Shown here: piece after piece, positions 1 through 6,600 of the stretch
Numbering within the stretch: position 1 is the stretch's first letter
How the letters are laid out: every line of letters starts with the position of its first letter
NCBI GenBank assembly: GCA_021851625.1
Contig: JAJZCX010000054.1
Location: 1 to 8,218, forward strand
Source of the DNA: Acidobacteriota bacterium
Lineage (GTDB): Bacteria > Acidobacteriota > Terriglobia > Terriglobales > Acidobacteriaceae
Reading direction: 5' to 3'
Length of the DNA: 8,218 bases
The notes under the pieces: model-generated
Told to the model about the DNA's origin: nothing
What the model saw: the letters and a program-made list of their open reading frames with translations, nothing else
Databases searched by the model: none
Made by a program: the position numbers and the translations under genes

Positions 1-1846
1 TGCGGAGCAGATCGGCGGCCTGACGCAGGCGCGGGCCGGCGTGGCGAGCGTGGTCGATGGCGTAGGCCAAGCGCTGCGCGAGCGCAAGATCGAGTTCCGA
101 ATGCACATCATTTTGCAGCGCGAGCAAATCGGCTGGGGAGAGTTTCGGCTTGCGGGCGAGCACCTTCCAAATGCGCTCATTGCGATAGGGATCGGCCCAG
201 TTGAGCGTGAGCGGGTACGGAGTGTCGTCTGGCGTGACGCGCGAATTGGCTGTGGCGAGAATGCCGCCGGGAGGATCGTAGCTGGAGGGCATCGCGTCGA
301 AGGGAATGTAACCCTGCCACTCGTGGTTGAAGTCGGTGATGGGCGTGGCGCAGAGGCCGTTGGGGCGCAGCGGAACTTTGCCGACGGCCTGATAGCCGAT
401 GTGACCGGCGGTGTCGGCGTAGACGGTGTTTTGCGGCGGGCCACCGAAGAGCGCGAAGGCGGCGCGGAATTGCTGCCAGTTGGTGGCGCTGTCCACGTCA
501 TAAAACGGCACGGTCATCGAGGCCGGATCGTAGACCGTCCAGCGCAGCGTGAGTGTGCGCGATTCGTGATGGAGCAGCGGCGTGATCACGGGGCCATGCG
601 TGGTACTGCGCAGGTCGAGCACAACATCTCTGCCGCCGCGCACGTGGATGACCGAGCGCGTGTGCGTGAAGGGCTGCCAGCCGGTGGGCGTGCGGTAGGC
701 GTCGCCGCGCGTCTGCTCCACGTAGACATCCTGCACATCAGCGTAGAGATCGGTGAATCCCCAGGCGATGTGCGCGTTGTGGCCGACGATGACGAAGGGC
801 AGACCGGGCAGTGTGACGCCAGCCACGCTGAAGTCCCCGGCGGTGAGCTGCGCCTCATACCAGGTGTCGGGGATGGTGTGGTCGAGGTGCATGTCATTTG
901 AGAGCAGCGGCAGGCCCGTGGTGGTGTGCGCACCGGAGAGAACCCAGTTGTTGGAGCCGGGGGTGCAGCCGGGGCAATCGCTGGCGGCAGGCCGATGCAG
1001 GAGTTGTTCCAGATGCAGCAAGTCGCGTGGAGTGGCGCGCGTGCCCAGTTGCGAGGCGTCGAGGGGAATCTCTTCGACCGTCTGCGGCGCGGAGATGTCC
1101 GGCTGCGAGCTGACGGGCGGATGGTCGCGCCAGGAGCCGACGGGGTAAAGATCGGCGAGCAGGGCGGGCGGCAGCTTGGTTGCGATGATTTCGCGCGCGA
1201 GCTTGGTGGGAAAATCGGTGGCCAGCATCTGCTGCATGTTCATGCCAATCAGCATGGAGTCGGTGGGCGTCCACGGCTGCGGGCGGTAGTGGAGCAGGGC
1301 AAACTCCGCGGGCAGATGCGCGTGCAGCGTGGCGTCGGCGATGTAGGCGTTGACGCCTGCGGCGTAGTCGGCGAGGAAGCGTTGGTCGCGCGCTGGCAAT
1401 GCGGCAGCGGCGTTGGCGGCAGTGGGAAGAATTTGCAGAACGCGCTGAGCGCGGTCGTGCTCGATCATCGACGGGCCGAGGAGTTCGGCCAGATTGCCAG
1501 CAGCGTAACGGCGGAGCATATCCATCTGCCAGAGGCGATCTTGCGCGGTGACGTAGCCTTGCGCGCGCCATAGGTCGTCGAGATTTTGCGCGATGATGTG
1601 GGGCACGCCGTGGGCGTCACGGCGGATGGTGACGGGCGCGGTGAGTCCAGCGAGCGGGATTTGGCCGTCAAGCTGCGGCAGCGCGGCGCGCATGGAGCGC
1701 AATTGCCAGAGCGTGCCCAGCCATGCCGTGATGGCCAGCAGTGCGAACAGCAGTAAGAGAAGAAAAAGCCAGCGCCCGCGGCGCGTGCGTGGCTGCGTGA
1801 CGGGCGCGTGCGCAGCCGAGTTTGTGGTGGCAGTGGGAGCGGCCAT
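1..1846 (-). CDS. Penicillin acylase family protein (Ntn-hydrolase), membrane-anchored, 3' end outside window
   Basis: The frame stays open from ATG 1846 to the window edge (615 codons seen). An in-frame TAG lies just upstream of the ATG, so this is the first possible start. The N-terminus has a basic stretch (residues 20-25), then a hydrophobic segment at about 26-44, which fits an uncleaved anchor or a long signal peptide. Next comes a typical alpha-chain start (PVTIRRDAHGVPHI at 71-84, then AQDRLWQMDMLRR at 101-113). The beta chain begins at Ser298 in SNNWVLSGAHTTTG. In this family the precursor cuts itself before that Ser, which becomes the N-terminal nucleophile. Further beta-chain signatures are GLPFVIVGHNAHIAWGFTD and LATANSRV, whose Asn fits the oxyanion-hole position. 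Such enzymes hydrolyse amide side chains (beta-lactams, acyl-homoserine lactones or other N-acyl compounds); the substrate cannot be told here. An unusual Cys pair (DCPGCTPG, C291 and C294) sits directly before the cleavage site. No strong Shine-Dalgarno is visible. Confidence 0.93.
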   Translation of the reverse strand, partial: MAAPTATTNSAAHAPVTQPRTRRGRWLFLLLLLFALLAITAWLGTLWQLRSMRAALPQLDGQIPLAGLTAPVTIRRDAHGVPHIIAQNLDDLWRAQGYVTAQDRLWQMDMLRRYAAGNLAELLGPSMIEHDRAQRVLQILPTAANAAAALPARDQRFLADYAAGVNAYIADATLHAHLPAEFALLHYRPQPWTPTDSMLIGMNMQQMLATDFPTKLAREIIATKLPPALLADLYPVGSWRDHPPVSSQPDISAPQTVEEIPLDASQLGTRATPRDLLHLEQLLHRPAASDCPGCTPGSNNWVLSGAHTTTGLPLLSNDMHLDHTIPDTWYEAQLTAGDFSVAGVTLPGLPFVIVGHNAHIAWGFTDLYADVQDVYVEQTRGDAYRTPTGWQPFTHTRSVIHVRGGRDVVLDLRSTTHGPVITPLLHHESRTLTLRWTVYDPASMTVPFYDVDSATNWQQFRAAFALFGGPPQNTVYADTAGHIGYQAVGKVPLRPNGLCATPITDFNHEWQGYIPFDAMPSSYDPPGGILATANSRVTPDDTPYPLTLNWADPYRNERIWKVLARKPKLSPADLLALQNDVHSELDLALAQRLAYAIDHARHAGPRLRQAADLLR

Positions 1847-1896
1847 GCTGGGATGAGTCTAGCAGTGGTGCGGGCAAAGGTGGCGGGCTGCTATCT

Positions 1897-1929
1897 CCCA
1901 GGTCTCAAAATCGAGACCTGGGGCACCCG
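1897..1929. repeat. Perfect 10-bp hairpin with GGGGCACCCG tail
   Basis: CCCAGGTCTC (1897-1906) and GAGACCTGGG (1913-1922) form a perfect inverted repeat around the loop AAAATC. The right arm runs into GGGGCACCCG (1920-1929). There is no T-tract on either side, so it is not a classic terminator. It lies 50 bp upstream of the acylase start, in its presumed leader. The hairpin at 3229-3268 has a different stem but the same tail and a similar left flank (TATCCCA versus TATCTCCCA here), so I treat the two as one repeat class. Confidence 0.75.
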
Positions 1930-1960
1930 TGCTCGACGAAGATTTCCGATCGACTCTGAG

Positions 1961-2144
1961 TCCTTCTGAGGAGCAGAGCGACGAAAAATCCAGAGGCGAA
2001 GGGCTGGGTCGATGTTGCTTGCATTCTCTGGATTCTTCGCTCCCGTAGGTCGCTCAGAATGACCTGTCGTGGGGCACGAATTCATCGCACACAAGAATGC
2101 CTTGTCATTCCGACCGAGCGCAGCGAGTGGAGGAATCTGCGGTT
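1961..2144. repeat. Composite intergenic repeat, copy 1 (A+, 32-nt centre, A-, B+)
   Basis: A degenerate A unit on the plus strand (1961-1994, ending AAAAATCCAGA) is followed by a 32-nt centre (1995-2026). The inverted A unit comes next (2027-2063, TCTGGATTCTTCG to CTCAGAATGAC), then a 40-nt linker, then a B unit on the plus strand (2104-2144, GTCATTCCGACCGAGC to GAGGAATCTGCGGTT). Further fragments (CGCAGATTTC at 2171) may be a B(-) remnant. The copy fills most of the 348-bp spacer between the CPBP gene and the acylase gene. I see no convincing gene in that spacer. This is the most diverged of the three copies. Confidence 0.8.
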
Positions 2145-2194
2145 CAGGGGATGCGTTGATGCATTGAAAACGCAGATTTCACCACTGCGAATGC

Positions 2195-3136
2195 CTACAT
2201 TGCTTCCTGCGTTCGTGCTGAGGAACGGTCGCGCTGTGTGAGCAGAATCCAAGCGAGGATGACGGCGAGCACGGGCAGACAGAGAGCACTGCCTTCAGGG
2301 CCGGTGGCACCACCGCTCAACCAAAGTGCGCCGTGGGCGTGCGCGGTCATGCGGCGGCCTTGCGAGAGAATGCCGCTGTCGGGCGTGCCGTAGAAGAAGG
2401 ACTCAGCCCAATCCCACGCGGCGTGGAAGCCGATGGCCCAGGCAAGCGAGCCGATGCGGCGCAGGCTGAGGCTGAAGAGCAGCGCGATGAGCACGGCGGT
2501 GACAAGGCCGATATGGCTCTCACCGGGATTGGTTTTGTGCAGCGAGCCGAAGAGGATGGCCAACACCAACGCCGCAGGCCAAAAGCCGATGCCGCGCGCG
2601 AGTGTGGAGAGCAGATAGCCGCGCAGCAACAGTTCTTCAGTACAGCCGACCAGCAAAAAAGCGCAGCCCCAAAGCAATGCCGCGCGCCAGAGAGCGGGTG
2701 CGGTGAGCGTGGGCGCGTCCAGTTGCACGTGGTGCGTGAGCAGGAGCAGCAAGACGAGCAGCGAGAGAAAGCCAAAGCCAGCGAGCAGTCCGGTGAAAAA
2801 ATTACGCGCGCGGCTGGGGCCGTTGAGTCCATAGCTGAACAAAGAGCGGCGCTCTATGCGCGCCATAAAAAATGTAGCCAGCAACGTGGAGGCAAGCAAG
2901 AGTGCTTCGCTGAGCAGCGCGATGCCGGGGCGCAGACCGTCTGTGCTGAGGGGATGGAGTTGCCAATGCAGATGCTGGGCCAGAACGCCACTGACGGCGG
3001 AAAGTGTAAAGAGCGCAAGCAAAAAGATGGCGGCAAAGAGCAGCGCGCTCCAACCCGCGCGCAGACCTTGTGGGTTCAAAAAAAATCTTTGCAGGCGCGA
3101 GAGTTCAGGAGCGGCAGGGGCTGGCGTGGTGTTCAT
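2195..3136 (-). CDS. CPBP family intramembrane glutamic endopeptidase
   Basis: A 313-residue polytopic membrane protein with about seven hydrophobic segments (roughly 28-50, 72-93, 113-135, 150-165, 185-200, 208-224, 280-299). It carries the three CPBP (Abi/CAAX protease) motifs in order: EExxxR (E167, E168, R172, in TEELLLRGYLL), FxxxH (F196, H200, in LFGSLHKTN) and HxxxB (H238, D242, in GFHAAWDWAES). These residues build the active site inside the membrane. The family includes Rce1-type CAAX proteases, and bacterial members serve in bacteriocin immunity or unknown proteolysis. The substrate is not evident here. After motif 3 comes GTPDSG, then GGATGPEGS, which I read as a subfamily signature. 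ATG 3136 has no strong Shine-Dalgarno. It reads in the same direction as the acylase gene but is separated from it by a 348-bp repeat-filled spacer, so co-transcription is unlikely. Confidence 0.93.
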   Translation of the reverse strand: MNTTPAPAAPELSRLQRFFLNPQGLRAGWSALLFAAIFLLALFTLSAVSGVLAQHLHWQLHPLSTDGLRPGIALLSEALLLASTLLATFFMARIERRSLFSYGLNGPSRARNFFTGLLAGFGFLSLLVLLLLLTHHVQLDAPTLTAPALWRAALLWGCAFLLVGCTEELLLRGYLLSTLARGIGFWPAALVLAILFGSLHKTNPGESHIGLVTAVLIALLFSLSLRRIGSLAWAIGFHAAWDWAESFFYGTPDSGILSQGRRMTAHAHGALWLSGGATGPEGSALCLPVLAVILAWILLTQRDRSSARTQEAM

Positions 3137-3160
3137 GCAGGGATGGATGCCTCGCAGGTG

Positions 3161-3166
3161 AGTATA
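3161..3166 (-). promoter_or_regulatory. Possible -10 box for the CPBP gene
   Basis: On the minus strand this reads TATACT, a good match to the sigma-70 -10 consensus, 24 bp upstream of the ATG at 3136. That would give a short leader of about 18 nt. No convincing TTGACA-like box lies 16-18 bp further upstream (GAAAAT at a 17-bp spacer), so this is only a candidate. Confidence 0.28.
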
Positions 3167-3228
3167 GCGTGCGGGGCCAGGGCATTTTCGGTCAGAGTAT
3201 TTACGGAGGGGAAGGGGACAATGTATCC

Positions 3229-3268
3229 CACTCTAGCCGCAAAGAGCGCGGCTAGAATGGGGCACCCG
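3229..3268. repeat. Hairpin with GGGGCACCCG tail, second member
   Basis: CACTCTAGCCGC (3229-3240) and GCGGCTAGAATG (3248-3259) pair with one mismatch around the loop AAAGAGC. The right arm runs into GGGGCACCCG (3259-3268), the same tail as the hairpin at 1897-1929, while the stem sequence is unrelated. No T-tract follows. Composite repeat copy 2 begins 20 bp further right. Confidence 0.7.
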
Positions 3269-3288
3269 ATCGTTCTCTATCGATACGG

Positions 3289-3646
3289 AACCGCAGATTC
3301 CTCGACTCGCTGCGGCTCGCTCGGAATGACAATTTTTTTGAACAGCGATCGGTATCGTACAACGATGAGTCATTCTGAGCGAAGCGAAGAATCCAGAGAA
3401 TGCGTACTGCATAGATTCAGCCATCCTCGTCTGGATTCTTCCCATTCGACTCGTCCGCCTTGGGCGGACTCGCTCAGGGCAGGCTGTCGCTGCGCTCCTC
3501 AGAATGACTCGATGATTTTTTGAGGAATTGTCATTCCGACCGGAGTCCGGCGTGAGACGGACGCAGTGGAGGGATCTGTGGTTTCGTTGTTGCGGCGTAC
3601 ACAGAACCGCAGATTCCTCGACTCGCTGCGGCTCGCTCGGAATGAC
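3289..3646. repeat. Composite intergenic repeat, copy 2 (B-, A+, 32-nt centre, A-, B+, B-)
   Basis: Modules in order are B(-) 3289-3330, A(+) 3369-3397, centre 3398-3429 (32 nt), A(-) 3430-3508, B(+) 3530-3583 and a second B(-) 3605-3646. A(-) is lengthened by an insert holding a perfect small hairpin, GTCCGCC-TTG-GGCGGAC (3453-3469). From 3289 to about 3562 this copy is nearly identical to 6601-6873, including linkers such as CGATCGGTATCGTACAACGA. It fills the left and middle of the 653-bp spacer between the divergent CPBP and DHH genes. The open frames crossing it in several directions are repeat sequence, not genes. Confidence 0.9.
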
Positions 3647-3698
3647 AATTTTCATGGAGCGTGGCCTCGCTAGCAGGCAAGGAAATGTGGGTGCGCGC

Positions 3699-3727
3699 TT
3701 GACAGGAGGACGCGGGGCGGCAATGCT
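3699..3727 (+). promoter_or_regulatory. Possible sigma-70 promoter for the DHH phosphoesterase-engB unit
   Basis: A perfect TTGACA lies at 3699-3704. With a 17-bp spacer the -10 position reads AATGCT (3722-3727), matching 3 of 6 consensus bases. A better hexamer, GCTAAT, would need a 20-bp spacer. The site is just past the last repeat unit and about 60 bp before the chosen GTG start, where a promoter is expected. The weak -10 keeps this tentative. Confidence 0.35.
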
Positions 3728-3789
3728 AATGGATTCACACTGTTTTTTCTGAGAACACTCCCTGTGGAGTGGATGGAGTTTCCCGGCCC

Positions 3790-4791
3790 GTGCAGGTTCG
3801 CATTTTTTATCACGACAAATGTTTTGATGGCGCGTGCTCCGCGTCTTTGTTTGCACGCTTCCACCGCGAGTGTATTGCGCCGAAGATGGGTGTGCGCGCG
3901 GAGTATGCCTTTCACGGTCTGGTGCATCGCGCGGGCGCGTTGTTCGATGACCGCGATTTCATTGGCGACGAGAATGCGATTGTGGACTTCAAATACTCGT
4001 CTTCGCCTGCGGTGACTTGGTGGTTTGATCATCATCTGAGTGCGTTTCTGAGTTCGCAGGATCACGAGCATTTTCTGGAGTCGCAGAAAGTTCCCGCAGC
4101 ACAACGGAGGAAGTTTTACGATGCAGACTCCGTTTCCTGCACCAGTTTTTTGGCGCGTGTGGCGGCGGAGCAATTTGGCATGGACGTGCGTCCACTGGCG
4201 GAACTGGTGCATTGGGCCGACATCGTGGACGGTGCGTTGTATGCCAGCCCGGAGGCTGCGGTGGAGATGGCCGAGCCGGCGATGAAGCTGACGATGGCGA
4301 TTGAATCGGTGCAGGATGCGGGCTTTGTGCCGCGTTTGATTCCGCTGTTGACGGAAAAAAATTTGGCGGAGATTTTGCGCGAGCCACTGGTGGCCAACGA
4401 GATGCCCGCGTTGCTGGAGCGGCATGAGCAGTCGCTGGCGCTGATTCGCAAGCGCGCAAGCTGCGAGCAAGGAACGATCTACTTTGACATCACGGATCAT
4501 CCGCTGGAGGGGTACAACAAGTTCATTCCGTACTATCTGCACCCTGAGGCGACGTACAGCATTGGGCTGAGCCGGTCGAGCTTTCGTACAAAAATTGCCG
4601 TGGGTTCGAATCCATGGACGAAGACGCCGCCGGAGAAGATGATGAATCTGGCCACGATCTGTGAGCGCTATGGCGGCGGCGGACATGCGCGTGTAGGCGC
4701 GATTTCTTTTCCGCGTGAGAAGGATGATTGGGCGCGGGCCGCAGCGGCGGAGATTGTGGCCGAGCTACGGGCGCACCACGCGAGCCTATAG
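3790..4791 (+). CDS. DHH/DHHA1 family phosphoesterase
   Basis: I chose GTG 3790 (333 aa, beginning MQVRIFYHDKCFDGACSA) because GGAG at 3775-3778 precedes it by 11 nt and the protein then opens directly on the first DHH strand. An in-frame GTG at 3769 would add seven residues but has no Shine-Dalgarno. Motifs in order are YHDKCFDG (H8, D9, D13), a strand ending in VDF (D66), the signature DHH (80-82, in WWFDHHLSAF), HWADIVDG (D144), and the DHHA1-type glycine loop GGGGHARVGA (295-304). In this superfamily the His/Asp residues bind two metal ions that hydrolyse phosphodiester or phosphoanhydride bonds (RecJ, NrnA/oligoribonuclease, cyclic-dinucleotide phosphodiesterases). The size fits a stand-alone DHH-DHHA1 enzyme of the NrnA type rather than RecJ, but the substrate cannot be assigned. 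No signal peptide is present, so it is cytoplasmic. It probably shares a transcript with engB, 28 bp downstream. Confidence 0.9.
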   Translation: MQVRIFYHDKCFDGACSASLFARFHRECIAPKMGVRAEYAFHGLVHRAGALFDDRDFIGDENAIVDFKYSSSPAVTWWFDHHLSAFLSSQDHEHFLESQKVPAAQRRKFYDADSVSCTSFLARVAAEQFGMDVRPLAELVHWADIVDGALYASPEAAVEMAEPAMKLTMAIESVQDAGFVPRLIPLLTEKNLAEILREPLVANEMPALLERHEQSLALIRKRASCEQGTIYFDITDHPLEGYNKFIPYYLHPEATYSIGLSRSSFRTKIAVGSNPWTKTPPEKMMNLATICERYGGGGHARVGAISFPREKDDWARAAAAEIVAELRAHHASL

Positions 4792-4808
4792 GCAGCGAAC
4801 AGAAATCT

Positions 4809-4814
4809 GAGGAG
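4809..4814 (+). promoter_or_regulatory. Strong ribosome binding site of engB
   Basis: GAGGAG lies 5 nt before the ATG at 4820. It is the best Shine-Dalgarno in the window and fixes the engB start. It sits in the 28-bp gap after the DHH gene, so engB can be translated independently from a shared transcript. Confidence 0.7.
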
Positions 4815-4819
4815 CGGCG

Positions 4820-5419
4820 ATGCCGAAGTTTCACGTGCAATTTTTGCTGTCGGCCACCGATGCCGCGCAGTTCCCGAAAACAGAGGCCCCCGAAGTGGCG
4901 TTTCTGGGGCGATCGAATGTCGGCAAGTCGAGTTTGATCAACGCGCTGCTGGGCGAGCGGGCTGCGCGCGTGTCGTCCACACCGGGACGGACGCGGGCCA
5001 TCAATTTTTTTGCACTGCATGACACGCCCAAGCAGATCAAGCCGCGCATGATCTTTGCAGATTTGCCGGGGTATGGCTACGCGAAGATTTCCAAAAGTAT
5101 CTCCGCAGAGTGGCCGAAGTTTATTGAGCCTTATCTGGCTGGGCGGCAGAGTTTGACGCTGTGCGTTTGTCTGGTGGACTTGAATGTGCCGCCACAACAA
5201 AGCGATCTGCAACTGGCGGAGTATTTGCAACGCACCGGGCGCAGGATGCTGCTGGTGGGCACGAAGGCGGATCGACTCTCTGGCAATGGATTGGTACAGG
5301 CGCGGCGCGCATGGCAGGCAGCACTGTGCGTGGATGCGATGCTGGCGCTCTCTGCGCGCGAAGGCCGTGGCGTGGGGGAGTTATGGAGTGCGATTCAAGA
5401 GGCCTGCGCGGCGGATTGA
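4820..5419 (+). CDS. engB: Ribosome biogenesis GTP-binding protein EngB (YsxC/YihA)
   Basis: A 199-residue TRAFAC-class GTPase of usual family length. G motifs are in order: G1/Walker A GRSNVGKS (30-37), G2 region TPGRT (54-58), G3 DLPG (81-84) followed by the EngB-typical YGYAK, G4 TKAD (148-151) and G5 SA (178-179). RSNVGKSSLINAL and PGRTRAINFF are characteristic of EngB and separate it from Era and Der. EngB helps late assembly of the large ribosomal subunit in the cytoplasm and is essential in several bacteria. The GAGGAG site supports the ATG. It lies 28 bp behind the DHH phosphoesterase gene, very likely in the same operon. Its TGA stop is only 7 bp from the stop of the convergent outer-membrane protein gene, and I see no hairpin-plus-T terminator between them. 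Confidence 0.97.
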   Translation: MPKFHVQFLLSATDAAQFPKTEAPEVAFLGRSNVGKSSLINALLGERAARVSSTPGRTRAINFFALHDTPKQIKPRMIFADLPGYGYAKISKSISAEWPKFIEPYLAGRQSLTLCVCLVDLNVPPQQSDLQLAEYLQRTGRRMLLVGTKADRLSGNGLVQARRAWQAALCVDAMLALSAREGRGVGELWSAIQEACAAD

Positions 5420-5426
5420 TGGCTGA

Positions 5427-6386
5427 TTAAAACTTGTAGCTGATGCCGTAGCGAAGGATGGGGAAGATGCGCGCGTAGTGTAGATCGTTGTTGACGATGA
5501 CCTCTTCGGCGTAGACATCGCTTTGGAAGCGGCTGAAGCTGTTCACGGGCATGCAATTGATGCCGCCGAGCGCGGTGCAGGCCGAACCGGTGAATTGTAT
5601 CGATGTGTTTCCGTCGCCAAAGTAGGCAGCACCCACCTCCAATGGAAAGCTGAGATGCACCTTCTTCCAGCGCGGCAGCATATTGCCGTAGCCAACGGTG
5701 AACTGCGGCCCTGCGAAGGGGAAGCTGATTTTGGCTGAGCCAGTGAGCGGGTCTGCAGGATCGCTGAAGTAAGTGACATTGTTCAGCGAGAAACTGGTGT
5801 TGGTGGGGATGAGTAAATTGGCAGCCATGCGGTTGCCGTTGTAGAGCAACATTCCGGGGCTGATGTGGAATTTTCTGCCGTGCGGGAACCAATCCAAGCT
5901 GATCTGTGCCGAGCGCAGGGTGAGGTCGGCCCCGTAAGTGATGCCGCTCTGGGTGATGTTGGTGCTGTAGCTGAATATGTTGAAGTCAGCGCGCAAATTG
6001 AAGCGGTTGCCCACGGGAACCGCAGCTTCCACGCCGGGGCCGAGCGTGCTGATGTAGACGCCCATGGCGAAGCTGGAAAAGGCCGGCATGGGCGGCGGCG
6101 GCAGCTTGGCGCGCAGGGCGCACTCCTCACCAATGTCATAGGGCACAGTGGAGATATTTTCGTCGAGTGGATCGGCTGGACTGCCCTCTGCGGCTGTGGG
6201 GTGAGCAGCGGAGGCGAAGACAGAGGGATCGTTGGGCGTGGCGGCTTCATTGGCGGCAAGGGTGACCGGAGCGATGCGCTTGCCGTCGGGTGGATCGGGA
6301 TCCAATTGCGCAGTGCAGCGACTGGCAGTGGAGACGAGCGCCACAAGTACGAAACAGATCGAATAAATTTTTGTAGAGCGCAGCAT
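5427..6386 (-). CDS. Putative outer-membrane beta-barrel protein
   Basis: A 319-residue exported protein. A signal peptide is clear: basic start (MLRSTK), hydrophobic core at about 7-19, probable cleavage after Ala26 (RCTA|Q). No lipobox fits C24. Residues 27-104 form a proline- and alanine-rich, low-complexity linker ending in PPPPMPAF. Residues 105-319 alternate polar and hydrophobic residues in short strands rich in aromatics, with turns (for example NRFNLRADFNIFSYS, LDWFP, MLLYNGN, QFTVGYGN), and end in YGISYKF. A C-terminal Phe is the usual recognition signal for barrel assembly by the BAM complex. C270 and C278 could form a loop disulphide. I recall similar uncharacterised barrels in acidobacterial genomes, but no ligand or function can be given. 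The start is supported by TGGAG (GGAG complement at 6393-6396) 6 nt upstream. It converges on engB. Confidence 0.82.
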   Translation of the reverse strand: MLRSTKIYSICFVLVALVSTASRCTAQLDPDPPDGKRIAPVTLAANEAATPNDPSVFASAAHPTAAEGSPADPLDENISTVPYDIGEECALRAKLPPPPMPAFSSFAMGVYISTLGPGVEAAVPVGNRFNLRADFNIFSYSTNITQSGITYGADLTLRSAQISLDWFPHGRKFHISPGMLLYNGNRMAANLLIPTNTSFSLNNVTYFSDPADPLTGSAKISFPFAGPQFTVGYGNMLPRWKKVHLSFPLEVGAAYFGDGNTSIQFTGSACTALGGINCMPVNSFSRFQSDVYAEEVIVNNDLHYARIFPILRYGISYKF

Positions 6387-6600
6387 GGAATTCTCCAGAC
6401 AGTGCGCTTATCGGCGATGCGTTTTTGCAAAACAGAGGGGACGCGGCTGCGCAAGCAAAAAGAACCGCCAGCGCGCCCAATTCGGAACGCGCACAGTACG
6501 AACGTGCCTGTGGAGACTCGCGGAGATTTCTAAATTGGGAAAGAGATGCCATTGCAGCGGTGCATCCAGCGGGGCAATGGGTTTCGGTGGGTAGGCAGGG
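6387..6600. other. Leader/promoter region of the barrel gene, no gene seen
   Basis: This 214-bp stretch between the barrel gene start and composite repeat copy 3 should hold the minus-strand promoter of the barrel gene. I find no hexamer pair good enough to call. A weak inverted repeat, CCATTGC (6549-6555) with GCAATGG (6574-6580), has an 18-nt loop. Its right arm overlaps GGGGCA, recalling the tailed hairpins beside copies 1 and 2, but the match is too short to be sure. Short open frames here show no recognisable protein features. Confidence 0.4.

Noticed and set aside
41..901. Plus-strand open frame of 286 codons, and another at 926-1573
   Set aside because: Both lie antisense to the penicillin acylase frame, which has clear family motifs throughout. 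Their own products are Val/Gly/Arg-rich with no recognisable motifs, as expected from shadow frames in GC-rich DNA.
1961..2144. CRISPR-like array, suggested by repeated units with a constant 32-nt interval
   Set aside because: The units flanking the 32-nt centres are inverted and not direct, there is one centre per locus and no tandem series, and no cas gene is near.
3453..3469. GTCCGCC-TTG-GGCGGAC hairpin as a rho-independent terminator (also in copy 3, near 6763-6780)
   Set aside because: No T-run follows the stem on either strand, and it sits inside the repeat's A(-) arm away from any gene end.
2333..3523. Plus-strand open frame of 396 codons
   Set aside because: It covers the reverse strand of the CPBP protease and then runs into repeat sequence. 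The product is Glu/Gln/Ala-rich with no domain, and its C-terminal part is simply translated A and B repeats.
3670..4686. Minus-strand open frame of 338 codons
   Set aside because: It is antisense to the DHH phosphoesterase, whose plus-strand motifs (DHH, GGGGHARVG) are unmistakable. The minus product is Arg/His/Gln-rich without features.
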